Of a stretch of DNA of 42,382 nt, positions 5,920 through 15,702 are shown piece after piece. Source of the stretch: Citrobacter freundii (GTDB taxonomy: Bacteria > Pseudomonadota > Gammaproteobacteria > Enterobacterales > Enterobacteriaceae). The translations under genes and the position numbers were made by a program. Within the stretch, counting starts at the first letter, position 1. Every line of letters begins with the position of its first letter. The stretch lies in the NCBI RefSeq assembly GCF_011077955.1, contig NZ_JAALBX010000022.1, positions 1-42,382 on the forward strand. Direction: 5' to 3'. Under the pieces are notes generated by a model that was not told the DNA's origin, did not search any database, and was given only the letters and a program-made list of their open reading frames with translations.

Positions 5920-8900
5920 TCAACGTTCTTTCTGGATAGTTCGTGGAAGAGGTTGTTCTTCCCGTTCCGGCATACGGCCACGCTCAGTATTGTCTGTCTG
6001 CCGTACCAGGTCACGTTCATTGTTGGCCATATCACTGATGACACGGGAGACTCTTTCCGGGACGGCCTGTGTCAGCTCAGCCTCGTGTACTTTGTCGCTC
6101 CTCAAACTTCTGGTTACCTCACTGCCAGCATCGGTTTCGTGCCTGGTAATATTTCTGAGGCTCTGAGGATCGGGATCGGCTAATGTCTGCCGTGCTTTTT
6201 CGGCAAACATAGCGACGCTGATAACAGGCACATCTTCGGGAGGTACAATGATTTTATCAGCAGGCTGCTCTTTCTCTGGCGCACTTTCAAGACCAACGCG
6301 GGTTGCAAGCGCCTCTTCTGCAAGCAGGCGCTGCGCATCCTGTTCTTTGATACGAGTGAAGTCGGACTTCTCCTCTTCCGGTGAAGTGTTTTCATTTTCA
6401 CTCACGTAAACAGTTGATTCTGTTCTTCTGATATCCTCCACAATGTTGTGAACAGATTCTTCTGCTTTCCCTCCGGTTATCTTCAGCAGATGGGCTGATG
6501 GCGCTTTGTCACCCGTCTGCCAGACCACCCCGTCATCCGGATATGCTCTTACGGCATCAAGGGCGGCGGTAATGTGTTTAACCACATACGTTTTGCCCGA
6601 CTGACTTCGCTGTAGCACGGCACCCTGTGCCCGTTCGGTCATCACCAGACGGGTATCTCCCTGAGTCAGTCTGCCTTCCGGACTGGAAACCAGCGATACC
6701 AGCACCAGTCCCGCACTTTTGCCATTGTTGTCATAAACCGGCAGAGCCAGTGCCGGTTCGGGAAACCGGCGGGTTGCCGGAATAATTTTTGCGGTCAGCG
6801 ATGCGTCGCCCATTCCCTGATGCCGGACCCAGGCGCGGCCTATGGCTGTTTTCAGCACCGGATGTCCCATGGCCCAGATCGCTTTAGCCTGCTGACGCTG
6901 AGTTTCCGGAGCCAGCGCGTCATGCGCTGTTTTGATTTCCCGCTCGGGCATGGTGAGCGCTTTCGTCCAGTCTGCCTTTCCGTCTGTGTAAATCTGGACA
7001 TGCTCTTTGGCTCGCGAGGCTGAAATATAAAAAGCCCGCCGGGTGGCCAGCGCCTTACGTCCCTCTTCAGTACCTTCAAGCGAAATCACGTAATCTGTGC
7101 TGGCACCCTGTGCGCCATAGCCGGTGACAGCCCAGCCATAATCTATATGTTGCTGGGCCCGGGTATTGCCGGGATTAATGGTCACACTGCCTTTTTCACC
7201 GCGTAACCGGATATCTCCCGTGTCGCTGACGGCATCCACCGTAAACCGCTGGTTCCCCGTCTGCCCCTGTTCACGATCGGTGAGCGTAAAACGCACAAGA
7301 TCGCCGGCGCGCACTTCTATTTGGCTTCGCCTGAACAGTTCCACATCCCCGGTGATCAGCTCGCGGGGCGAATACAGGCCTATCCTGCCCTCCTCATCGC
7401 GAACGGTAACCGTGTTTCCGTTGCGGTCTACGGCCAGTACATCCTGGTAGCGATCGCCACGCTTCACCACCATTCCTGCATCCCAGGCAGCGGTTTTGTT
7501 AAATTCATGGCGGGTGTGGGAGATTTTATCGAGGACCGGTACGGTTATCGCGTCTTTACCCAGCTCACCACGCACAGTTAGCCGTTCGTGAATACCGGCG
7601 TTAACCGCATGGCGGTCGGCGTTAAGCTGCGTGATGATAAGCGTCCGTGCCCGCGCGTCCGGCGTCCGGCCCATCCAGTCACTGACAATATCGGCAACCG
7701 GTGTCTGTGATTCCTGCAGTGCGCTTTCCGGCCCCTCTGCGCCGGCTTCCCGGGCAATTCTGTCGGAAGGCTGGGCGATGATGCGGTTCAGCGCGGCATC
7801 AATACGGTTATCAATGATGTCATGCACCGCACCACGCAGCTGCACGTCCTTCTGGCGGACAATCTCCTTCATGATGGCCACATCCATGGGGCTGCGTTCC
7901 TGCATCAGCTTAAACGGGGTGCCGGCGTCCACTGATTCAAACTGGTCGACGTCCCCCATCGAGACGGCGCGGCCACCACCGACTGCAATGGCCTGAAACA
8001 GCGCCGCGGTATCCTGATTACCGGCCATGGAGGATTCGTCTATCAGGAAAACACGCCCTTTATAATCCGGTTTTTCTCCTGCCGCCGTGGCCTGATCATG
8101 CTCGACGATGAAGGATTTAATGGTCTGGGCCCGGACGCCCACGTCACTCATTTCCTTTACCGCCTGGTGCGTGGGAGCGAGGCCAGTTATCTCAGGACGC
8201 ACCTCTGCCGGCAGGATATCAAGTGCGGACACAACGGCTTTCATTTGCGTGGTTTTCCCCACACCGGCATAGCCCTGAATGCCCGTAAACTGGTCCCTGC
8301 TGCTCAGAACCAGCGTTGTGGCCTGCCTCTGACCTGCGGTCAGACCGTTTAACACGGCTGAAGGCACCTGGTCGAGCAGGGGTTGCTGTGTGTTTTTCCC
8401 CTCCTCCACCGTACGAAGGATGGACTTCTCCATCTCCCAGGTCGAACGGGCAACAAGATACGGTTCACCCCTGACGGAGATACGCATCAGCGCACCGTCT
8501 TTTACCATCGAGGCGATTTCCTGCACAATTGCATTAAAATCAGGAAGAAATTTCTCTGCGGCTTCCGCCAGTGCCAGCTCGCTGAAAGCCACTGTCCGTT
8601 GATCGTTAACGGCACGCCAGACTGCCAGGCTGGCCTCAGTACGAACCCCGTCGTGAAGATGTCCCACTGCCTCATTCACGTCCTCCTTTCCGCTGAGACT
8701 GCGGACCAGCTGCACGGGAGACGCACTGGTTTTCATCCTTTGCAGGCGTGCTTCGGCCCGGTCCTGTACCTCCGCTGTAAAAATTTCGGCCCGGTGGCCA
8801 CTCTGGGCAAGAGAGTTCATGGTCTGACTGGAGATATCCCGGCTGTTGAGCGCGGCCAGTACCACGCCACTGTCGTTGTCGCGTCCTCCCGGTGCGCTGA

Positions 8901-11421
8901 CGTATGCGTGGGTGAGATATAACGGCTTATCGCGGGGAAGGATCAGGGCGTCGTTACCGCGCCTGACCTCAATGCCCCGATCACTGACACCGGTCACTTC
9001 AAGCCTGTCTTTGGCCTTCAGATCATGTTCCCGGTCGCCCGCCACCGCCATCAGCCGCTCCCCGGTCGCCACGTTCAGCGTCTCGCGGTTAAAAAGCCGC
9101 CAATCAGCGGTCATATCACTGATTTTCATCCGGGTGAGTACCCCGTCACCATCAATCAGGGACAGCATGCGCGTGTCCTCATGAACACGATCGATAACAT
9201 AGGAATGGCGTTCTTTTGCATTGCTGCGATCCTCGAGTACCATCCCGGACCGGTATGATCCCGGCATCCGGCGGGTCTTACTGTCCAGCCACACCGGCGA
9301 ACGGGCTTCGATGCTGATACCATTCCGGTCCAGCTGGCCCGCATTCTGCAGCGCGTCACGGATAAGACCGGTGAGCTGGGCCTGTTCTCGTTTACCCACC
9401 ACCACGGCAGTTACGTTTTCATGACTCCCGCTCAGATCCGCAAAACGCCCGGCAAGCGCCTCGTAGCGGTCACGCTTGTTGGCGATACTTATCACTTCGG
9501 CTTCGAGCCCCGGCGCCGGCTCGGTGCGACGTGAGCGTGGTACACCGGCTGATTCCAGCACTGACATGGCATTGCCGTTCGCCTGGCGACCGGCACTGTC
9601 GAGAAAGACCAGCTGTGCATCCTGTGCGCGGGCTTCACCCAGCAGTACCAGTGTCTCCTTGAGGCCCAGACGTTCCGCGCCCTCAATGATGAGCGTACTC
9701 TGGGGTTTCAGATGAAAATCACCACTGAGCACCTGCTGACGGCTCACCAGACGATCGCGCAGCGTGTCAGACCTGGCCAGCGAAATGGCGCGCTCGGCTG
9801 AACTCGCCAGCACCTGCACCTCCCGGCCCTGTGCCATGGAGATGTCGGTCAGCTGCGCAGTCAGTTCACGTATTCCGGCCACGCCCGACGGGGCATTCAT
9901 CAGCACAAGCGCATCCTGCTCCACAACCTCCAGCGCTGCGGGCGCATACTGTGCAGGACGCTGAAAACTGACCACGGCGGTGGATTTCAGATGCTCCTGG
10001 CTCAGCGCCTGAATGGAAAGCTCGTCCAGCAGGTGAATCCGTGAGGTGAACACGCCCTTTTCGCTGTCCAGCGGGACGATACTGCCTTCCTTCAGCGCAG
10101 CATCAATGGCCTGACGTATGACATTCATCTCCGGTAATTGCTCGCTCAGCTCAGCGGTCGTCAGCATCAGCTCCCCGAAGGTAAAACGGGTCCGGTTGTC
10201 GCTCAGCTGCGAGATGGCCATACGTACCGCATCCATCACTTCCGGTACCTGTACCGGTTCCTCTGCAGGTGCCAGTGACTTCAGGGGCTCAGGTTTTGTG
10301 ATACTCAGGGGCCGCTGCACCGGCGCGCTGTGGGGCTGCGGCGTGGACGCCTGAAGGGATGGCGGGTCACTGCGTTCAGCGCCGTTACCGCCTTTATCTT
10401 CGCCTTTTGCGGTGATTTCAGGTGACTGCATCCCGGGTGTGTCGGCAGTTTCCGTTCTGCCTGGCTGTTCCGGCGCTGACTTAACCGGCTGCGGACGCAT
10501 GTCACGGGACGCATCACTGCGCGGCACCACGCTGTCCTGATAGGCCTTCAGATCATAGCCTCTGTCTTTCAGCTGGCCGAGCCAGCGTTCCATCAGACGC
10601 AGGCGTGACGGGTCAACCTTTGCCTGCCGGGTGTCCTTTGCCGCCACATCGCGGCTACGAAGCGTGGCTTCCGCCCCGACAGCACCCTGTATTTCACGTC
10701 CCCGGGAGGATAAATCTTCGCGAACCTCTTCCGGCACGCCCTTAATTTCCCACATGCCGTGTTTGCCGACTTCTTCAACTTCATGGCCCAGCGCTTCCAC
10801 GCGCTGACGAAGGGCGCTGCGGTAGATTTTCCCGAGCGTCACCTGCATCTTCATGACGGTTTCGATAAAGCCGGCATTGTGGATATAGTCCGTGGCCAGC
10901 GCTTTCCATTTGCCGTCCTGTTCTGTCATGTTGGCCACTAGGAGGTGCGTGTGCAGCTGCGGATCGAGATTTCGCGACGTATCGTGAGTAAAAGCTGCTG
11001 CCACCATTCTGCCGGTGTGTACGATGGACGTGATGCCGTCTTTTGTGGCGCGTGCGGAGATAAGTTTCTCAACATAGCCGGCTGCCACACGAACCGCATG
11101 GTTGTGGGCTTCCAGCATTTCCTTGTCCTCCCCAATCAGTGCCAGAATCGACACACTTTTGGGGGCAGAGAAAGTCAGGTCATGGCCCGGACGGTGGACA
11201 TGATTGCCGTTAATCTCTTTACCGAGCCGCGAGCCATCCGGCAGACGCCCCTCCAGGATCGCCGTCAGTGCGTCTCCCTGCACATTCCCTTCCAGGCCAA
11301 GGGATTTCGCCCCTTCACCCAGCCAGAGGCTCTGAAGATTACCCAGAAAATAATAGTTATCGGCATTGCTGTAATAAGCGGCGGCCGTACCGGCCGACGC
11401 AACGGGGGCGACGGACATCAT
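5920..11421 (-). CDS. traI: Conjugative relaxase/helicase TraI (MOB-F)
   Basis: This 1833-residue protein nicks oriT, stays covalently bound to the transferred strand and unwinds the plasmid. The relaxase domain (1-300) has the paired tyrosines Y16-Y17 and Y23-Y24 at the same positions as F TraI, plus D81 and the metal-binding histidines H146, H157 and H159. A vestigial RecD-like segment (about 400-830) follows. The active helicase carries Walker A GYAGVGKTT near residue 1050 and the Walker B-like DESSMAG. The C-terminus is a charged tail. It is somewhat longer than F TraI (1756). Its ATG overlaps the traD stop as ATGA, so the two are coupled. It is the last tra gene; traX and finO do not follow. 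Confidence 0.97.
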   Translation of the reverse strand: MMSVAPVASAGTAAAYYSNADNYYFLGNLQSLWLGEGAKSLGLEGNVQGDALTAILEGRLPDGSRLGKEINGNHVHRPGHDLTFSAPKSVSILALIGEDKEMLEAHNHAVRVAAGYVEKLISARATKDGITSIVHTGRMVAAAFTHDTSRNLDPQLHTHLLVANMTEQDGKWKALATDYIHNAGFIETVMKMQVTLGKIYRSALRQRVEALGHEVEEVGKHGMWEIKGVPEEVREDLSSRGREIQGAVGAEATLRSRDVAAKDTRQAKVDPSRLRLMERWLGQLKDRGYDLKAYQDSVVPRSDASRDMRPQPVKSAPEQPGRTETADTPGMQSPEITAKGEDKGGNGAERSDPPSLQASTPQPHSAPVQRPLSITKPEPLKSLAPAEEPVQVPEVMDAVRMAISQLSDNRTRFTFGELMLTTAELSEQLPEMNVIRQAIDAALKEGSIVPLDSEKGVFTSRIHLLDELSIQALSQEHLKSTAVVSFQRPAQYAPAALEVVEQDALVLMNAPSGVAGIRELTAQLTDISMAQGREVQVLASSAERAISLARSDTLRDRLVSRQQVLSGDFHLKPQSTLIIEGAERLGLKETLVLLGEARAQDAQLVFLDSAGRQANGNAMSVLESAGVPRSRRTEPAPGLEAEVISIANKRDRYEALAGRFADLSGSHENVTAVVVGKREQAQLTGLIRDALQNAGQLDRNGISIEARSPVWLDSKTRRMPGSYRSGMVLEDRSNAKERHSYVIDRVHEDTRMLSLIDGDGVLTRMKISDMTADWRLFNRETLNVATGERLMAVAGDREHDLKAKDRLEVTGVSDRGIEVRRGNDALILPRDKPLYLTHAYVSAPGGRDNDSGVVLAALNSRDISSQTMNSLAQSGHRAEIFTAEVQDRAEARLQRMKTSASPVQLVRSLSGKEDVNEAVGHLHDGVRTEASLAVWRAVNDQRTVAFSELALAEAAEKFLPDFNAIVQEIASMVKDGALMRISVRGEPYLVARSTWEMEKSILRTVEEGKNTQQPLLDQVPSAVLNGLTAGQRQATTLVLSSRDQFTGIQGYAGVGKTTQMKAVVSALDILPAEVRPEITGLAPTHQAVKEMSDVGVRAQTIKSFIVEHDQATAAGEKPDYKGRVFLIDESSMAGNQDTAALFQAIAVGGGRAVSMGDVDQFESVDAGTPFKLMQERSPMDVAIMKEIVRQKDVQLRGAVHDIIDNRIDAALNRIIAQPSDRIAREAGAEGPESALQESQTPVADIVSDWMGRTPDARARTLIITQLNADRHAVNAGIHERLTVRGELGKDAITVPVLDKISHTRHEFNKTAAWDAGMVVKRGDRYQDVLAVDRNGNTVTVRDEEGRIGLYSPRELITGDVELFRRSQIEVRAGDLVRFTLTDREQGQTGNQRFTVDAVSDTGDIRLRGEKGSVTINPGNTRAQQHIDYGWAVTGYGAQGASTDYVISLEGTEEGRKALATRRAFYISASRAKEHVQIYTDGKADWTKALTMPEREIKTAHDALAPETQRQQAKAIWAMGHPVLKTAIGRAWVRHQGMGDASLTAKIIPATRRFPEPALALPVYDNNGKSAGLVLVSLVSSPEGRLTQGDTRLVMTERAQGAVLQRSQSGKTYVVKHITAALDAVRAYPDDGVVWQTGDKAPSAHLLKITGGKAEESVHNIVEDIRRTESTVYVSENENTSPEEEKSDFTRIKEQDAQRLLAEEALATRVGLESAPEKEQPADKIIVPPEDVPVISVAMFAEKARQTLADPDPQSLRNITRHETDAGSEVTRSLRSDKVHEAELTQAVPERVSRVISDMANNERDLVRQTDNTERGRMPEREEQPLPRTIQKER

Positions 11422-13949
11422 AAGTCATACTCTCTTTCGTCATAATTCAGGTCGTAATCGCTGTAACCCGGGTCTTGCGGATCGCGATGGCGCAGGATGT
11501 TTTCTTCATCGCGGGCAAGACGACGGCTCGTCTGATTTGTTTCGTCAGGGCTTTCCGGAGTCTGACGTGCGCCGGCTGTCGTCACGATCAGCCCACCGTC
11601 CGGGCTTTCGTTGATGTCCATATCCAGAGACAGGGTTTCACCACCGTCTTCCTCCTGGGCGGCTGTACTGGCGGCAGGCGGACGCAGTCGTGCTCGCTGC
11701 AAAATGCCCAGTGCTGAAGTGACCGGAGGCTCTGCCGCAACCGTCCGGCTTCTCAGCGTCCGGAGTGCAGCCGGTTCAGATAAGACGGGGCCAGCAGGCG
11801 CGGATGTTATTTCGGATGTGGAAAGGGCTGTATCTTCTGGCGGAACATCCGGCAGTTCCACCTTACTGAGTTTTGTCGGCATAACGGCCCGGGTGGCACG
11901 GGCAAATGTTTTACCAGCATCAGCTGGCGCGGGTGCGGCCGCTTTGCCGGGCATTACCGGGGATACGGGTTCAGCCGGGTGTGGTTCACTCCGGATGTTT
12001 TTTACTGCAGAAGGCGCGGCTGACTGCGCAGTGTTATTGTCAGTTGATGAACAGCGCACACGGGTACTGACTTTCTCCTGCCGGGTATCCTTCTCCAGGA
12101 TTTCCTCGCCGGTCGGGAACGACAGTCCCGCAGAAACTGCCGAACGTTCATTGTCCTGAATGACTTTTTCCAGTTCCGGACTCAGCGCATCCCGGATGTT
12201 GCGCTCAATCAGTCCCGGATGGCGCTTTTTTTGTTCCCGGTATTTCAGCTTCAGCCGCACCACCGGATATTCACCCGGCAGGCGCACATAAAAATTAAGG
12301 TTCGGCAGACTCATGATTTTGTCGTAATCGACAATCGGCTCATGAACCTCGTCCTTACCCAGAGATACGCCGTCACGCACCTGGTCCAGACCATAACTGT
12401 TCTGCTCACGAATTTTGCGCCTGCGCTGGTTACCCAGCTCCTTTTCCACGAGTTCCGCCATTTCGGCGCTCGGTGAGCGTCCGTACATCCGGGTATTCAT
12501 CAGGTCAAAAATACTTCTGGCCAGTTCCCGGCCGTAGACGTGAACCAGTTGCGCCATATTCTGCATACCCAGCACAAAACAGCCGCCAAACTTACGGGCT
12601 TCAGCCAGCGTTTCTGCCAGTTCGGGAATGCGCTGAAGACTCGGGGTTTCATCGATGATGAACCAGACACGCCGGTTGCTGTTCTCCCCCATGCTCTGCA
12701 GCATCATGGTGGCCAGTGACACCCACAGTGAAATGAGCGGGCGCACGCTCTTGCGGTGACGTGCCTGCGTCGAGATAAACAGCCAGCTGCTGTCATATTG
12801 CGGCTGCGTCATCCACTCCCGGATAGTAAAAGGGGGCTTTGTTCCGTCATCAAGTCCCTGCAGATAACGCAGCGCTTTGGCATAGTTGGTCACAACGGAA
12901 CGAATGGAGATGGCCGTTTTTTCGATTTTCTCCTCCACCAGATTGGCAGAGGGCGTGTTGGCCAGATAATCACGCAAACTTTTCATGCTGAGCGACAGCA
13001 GCGTTTTCAGAAACTTTTCAATGCTTCGGTCAGGGTCTGCTGACATGCGAATGGCCAGGTCGGCAAAGATAGTGCGCGAGCTGGATACCCAGAACGGATC
13101 GGATTCACCTTCGACCGGTATCAGGCTCGCGGCCATGTTGTCGTAGTCGACAGCATCGATACACTCTCCCCATAAATGCCAGTTGGCACAGCGCTCATCA
13201 TGGGCATTCAGTATAATATCTGTCTCAGGACGGTAATGCGTCTCTGTAAATGTACAGCCGGAATCATAGATAATGGCCCGGTCACCACGTTTGCGTATGT
13301 AGTCCAGAAGCCAGCGGATCAGGGTGGACTTACCCACACCAATAGTGCCGTGCATCAGGAAATTCATGACCTCGGCCATTCTGACCATATGCAGGTCACC
13401 CACGCGCAAATCGGACAACTCATCATTTTTACGCAGCATCCGGTTCACTTCCGCTGGTTTATCCGTCAGCAGCATTCCGGAGATGTATTCATCTTCACTC
13501 TCGCGTCGGCCAATACCGGTGATATACCAGGCGACCGCTACAAAAACGACGGCACTGAACAGCCCACTGCAAAGTGCCGCCCAGGTCAGTTCATCCTGTA
13601 ACCGGCTCCCCATTGCCTGCATATACGGATCTGCATACACCTGCGGCAGGGTCATTTTGAGAACCATCTGCGTACGGGTGGGCGCATACCAGTAATGGAT
13701 GTCATACAGTCTGGCGGTGCCATTCGGTGGCATCAGATCGATGAAACTGTTGTTTATCCAGGCAAACCACCACAGGGAGCCGTTATCCAGCATCTCCCGT
13801 GGAATACTGAGGAAAAAAATGATGGCGGTCAGGCCTGCAAACAGCAGGAATACCCAGAAACTGATCCAGTTATTAACCTGAAGAAACATACGCCACCGGT
13901 AGGCAGTCATTTGCCCGCCCTGGGTGAGGTTTTTACCTGCGAAGCTCAT
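11418..13949 (-). CDS. traD: Type IV coupling protein TraD
   Basis: The 843-residue inner-membrane ATPase links the relaxosome to the secretion channel. Two N-terminal membrane segments (about 27-50 and 110-135) precede the nucleotide-binding domain, with Walker A HGTIGVGKST near residues 197-206 and the Walker B-like VWFIIDE near residue 430. The N-terminus MSFAGKNLTQGGQ parallels F TraD (MSFNAKDMTQGGQ). After about residue 610 comes a long Pro/Ala/Thr-rich linker and an acidic tail ending YDLNYDEREYDL, the part that in F contacts TraM. The linker is longer than in F and differs in composition. It overlaps traI by 4 bp and is separated from traT by a 228-bp gap. Confidence 0.97.
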   Translation of the reverse strand: MSFAGKNLTQGGQMTAYRWRMFLQVNNWISFWVFLLFAGLTAIIFFLSIPREMLDNGSLWWFAWINNSFIDLMPPNGTARLYDIHYWYAPTRTQMVLKMTLPQVYADPYMQAMGSRLQDELTWAALCSGLFSAVVFVAVAWYITGIGRRESEDEYISGMLLTDKPAEVNRMLRKNDELSDLRVGDLHMVRMAEVMNFLMHGTIGVGKSTLIRWLLDYIRKRGDRAIIYDSGCTFTETHYRPETDIILNAHDERCANWHLWGECIDAVDYDNMAASLIPVEGESDPFWVSSSRTIFADLAIRMSADPDRSIEKFLKTLLSLSMKSLRDYLANTPSANLVEEKIEKTAISIRSVVTNYAKALRYLQGLDDGTKPPFTIREWMTQPQYDSSWLFISTQARHRKSVRPLISLWVSLATMMLQSMGENSNRRVWFIIDETPSLQRIPELAETLAEARKFGGCFVLGMQNMAQLVHVYGRELARSIFDLMNTRMYGRSPSAEMAELVEKELGNQRRRKIREQNSYGLDQVRDGVSLGKDEVHEPIVDYDKIMSLPNLNFYVRLPGEYPVVRLKLKYREQKKRHPGLIERNIRDALSPELEKVIQDNERSAVSAGLSFPTGEEILEKDTRQEKVSTRVRCSSTDNNTAQSAAPSAVKNIRSEPHPAEPVSPVMPGKAAAPAPADAGKTFARATRAVMPTKLSKVELPDVPPEDTALSTSEITSAPAGPVLSEPAALRTLRSRTVAAEPPVTSALGILQRARLRPPAASTAAQEEDGGETLSLDMDINESPDGGLIVTTAGARQTPESPDETNQTSRRLARDEENILRHRDPQDPGYSDYDLNYDEREYDL

Positions 13950-14148
13950 AGAAAATACCCGACAGTGATCGCATCACCGTAACGGTGACGTGACTGAAGT
14001 TGAGGTTAAAAAGGAAAATCCGGCGCTCGCCGCAAACATGACTGCGCCAGCGCGGTCATGTGAGGAAGCGAAATATCACAGAGATAAAGCAGAGCACGTA
14101 CGCGCCCGAAGCCGAACCGGGCACCGGACCAGGACTTTCAGGGGAGTT

Positions 14149-14170
14149 GGCTGTGGCGGTTGCCACAGCC
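14149..14170 (-). terminator. Stem-loop just after traT
   Basis: GGCTGTGGC (14149-14157) and GCCACAGCC (14162-14170) form a perfect 9-bp stem with a 4-base loop, 8 bases past the traT stop. No T-tract follows on the minus strand, so it may be an mRNA 3'-end stabiliser or a weak terminator. The gap 13950-14148 toward traD shows no gene. Confidence 0.45.
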
Positions 14171-14177
14171 CGGAGGA

Positions 14178-14909
14178 TTACAGAATAGCGGAAATGGATT
14201 TGGCCAGCTGCGCCTCGAGCACTGGCTTCGCTTCTTCAAACTTCAGGTTAACCTTGTTGGCATTCGACACAACACGGGTCTGATATCTGGCGCGGTTACC
14301 CTGCTCAGTACTGGTCTGAACTTTAACGCCGGAAGAACCTTGCTTCAGCGCGGCAACATTGTCTGTCGTCACCGTCGCCTTGCTGCGTTCTGAAATTTGC
14401 AGATCGGTCACCATCGTGTAGTTCACATCCTCCACCATGGCGTCCGCAGCCATACCAATCAAACCGGTGGCCAGCCCCACGCCCAGCGTGGCGCCAGCGG
14501 ATGAGGAGTTATAGGCAGTGATACCGGCACCCAGCGCTGCACCCATTACTCCACCTTCATAGCCCGTTTTCAGGAAACCCTGAGCTTCACGTAAGTCCAT
14601 TTTCTGGGCTTTGAGGACATTAGCCTGTACCCAGTAATACGCTTCGTCCGGAGTGTTGGTCACGCGATACCCTTTCGCTGAAAGCGCACGGGTAATTTCA
14701 GGCTGCAGGCCGGACATATCTTGGTCGGAAGTATTACGGATCTGGAGATACACCGTTCTTTCAGAAGAGGGTTCAAGCCAGATGGTTTCACTCATCTGTG
14801 TTTTTACATCGAGGTTACGCTTTTTAACAGCGGTGGACATGGCACCACAGCCAGAAAGTACGAGAGTGGATGCTACTAAGCCAACGACTGCATATTGTTT
14901 TAATTTCAT
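14178..14909 (-). CDS. traT: Surface exclusion / complement resistance lipoprotein TraT
   Basis: This 243-residue outer-membrane lipoprotein has a lipobox LVLSGC with the acylated cysteine at residue 21. It prevents stable mating-pair formation with cells carrying the same plasmid and, in F and R100, gives serum resistance. The glycine-rich central hydrophobic segment (about 110-150, [20 protein letters not shown]) is characteristic of the family, as is the length. I chose ATG 14909, which gives a standard signal peptide ([20 protein letters not shown]), over an upstream in-frame start that adds six residues. It lies after traS and its own pair of hairpins, suggesting independent expression. 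Confidence 0.96.
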   Translation of the reverse strand: MKLKQYAVVGLVASTLVLSGCGAMSTAVKKRNLDVKTQMSETIWLEPSSERTVYLQIRNTSDQDMSGLQPEITRALSAKGYRVTNTPDEAYYWVQANVLKAQKMDLREAQGFLKTGYEGGVMGAALGAGITAYNSSSAGATLGVGLATGLIGMAADAMVEDVNYTMVTDLQISERSKATVTTDNVAALKQGSSGVKVQTSTEQGNRARYQTRVVSNANKVNLKFEEAKPVLEAQLAKSISAIL

Positions 14910-14932
14910 GAATTCAATCCCGTGCACAGAAA

Positions 14933-14970
14933 AACGTCCCTGTAAGCTGGATATAGCTTACAGGGACGTT
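14933..14970 (-). terminator. Perfect 16-bp hairpin in the traT leader
   Basis: AACGTCCCTGTAAGCT (14933-14948) is perfectly complementary to AGCTTACAGGGACGTT (14955-14970), with a 6-base loop. On the minus strand the stem runs into a short T-run, so it looks like a terminator or attenuator only 23 bases before the traT ATG. It could instead stabilise the traT message. Confidence 0.55.
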
Positions 14971-15010
14971 ATCGGCTGATTTGAAGAGTAATTTATATCT
15001 AGGGCGGTAT

Positions 15011-15046
15011 AAAAATCCCGGCATTGTATGGTGTATCGGGATTTTT
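15011..15046. terminator. Bidirectional rho-independent terminator after traS
   Basis: AAAAATCCCG (15011-15020) pairs with CGGGATTTTT (15037-15046). The A- and T-tracts at both ends allow termination in either direction. It follows the traS stop (15094) by about 47 bases. Between it and the next hairpin, 14971-15010 contains TATAAATT on the minus strand, a possible -10 for a separate traT promoter. Confidence 0.6.
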
Positions 15047-15093
15047 ATTTCATCGAAGGTAAGATTTTACATAAGATAGGTAATTTACATCCC

Positions 15094-15690
15094 TTATCTG
15101 GTGACAATCCTATTGACCGTTGACATCAATGGTCCTAGACCGTAACGAGCACTCTGTATTCCTAGATATCCATTAGTTACAAATATTGATATGAATAAAA
15201 CAGCTGGAATACTGCCTACCAGTAAAACCCCCCAGTCAAACATCATACCTACGAGAGATAGTAAGGTAGCGCTACCCCACAGGAACAATGCCATATTTTT
15301 AACTGTACATTTTATAGAGGTGATTATTTTCGAACGATTTCGAATATCTTCAGGTATAGAAAGATAAACTAGTACAGTAGAGTAATTAATGAGTATGAAG
15401 AATATTGTGATGACAGAGGTTATGCCGATCGATATCCATCCCCCATACCCCATAATGAGCTGTCCCGCTTCAAGATAAAATCTAAAGCCTTGCCCACTAT
15501 TATCTCCTGTCAGAACCATCTTGGTATAAAAAGCAAACCACATTAAAATGATTGTCAGGAGCATCATTGCAGGGAAAATAGCTACAATCTGAAAAGCTTT
15601 TTTGGGCGATGATACAGGACGATCATCACTACTTATCCCCGAAATAATCTCAGCAATTTCTTTTTTTGCATCACCATTTGAGAATGCCAT
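15094..15690 (-). CDS. traS: TraS-like entry exclusion inner-membrane protein
   Basis: The 198-residue protein has about four hydrophobic segments (34-57, 84-108, 132-150, 154-173) and lies between traG and traT, the position of traS in F. TraS proteins vary greatly in sequence and block DNA entry from donors carrying a cognate TraG. The name rests on position and membrane character, since family sequence similarity is weak by nature. ATG 15690 is preferred over GTG 15696 because AGGAG lies 5 bases upstream of it and overlaps the GTG. It is more AT-rich than its neighbours, as often seen for exchangeable specificity genes. Confidence 0.75.
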   Translation of the reverse strand: MAFSNGDAKKEIAEIISGISSDDRPVSSPKKAFQIVAIFPAMMLLTIILMWFAFYTKMVLTGDNSGQGFRFYLEAGQLIMGYGGWISIGITSVITIFFILINYSTVLVYLSIPEDIRNRSKIITSIKCTVKNMALFLWGSATLLSLVGMMFDWGVLLVGSIPAVLFISIFVTNGYLGIQSARYGLGPLMSTVNRIVTR

Positions 15691-15702
15691 ATACACTCCT
15701 AA

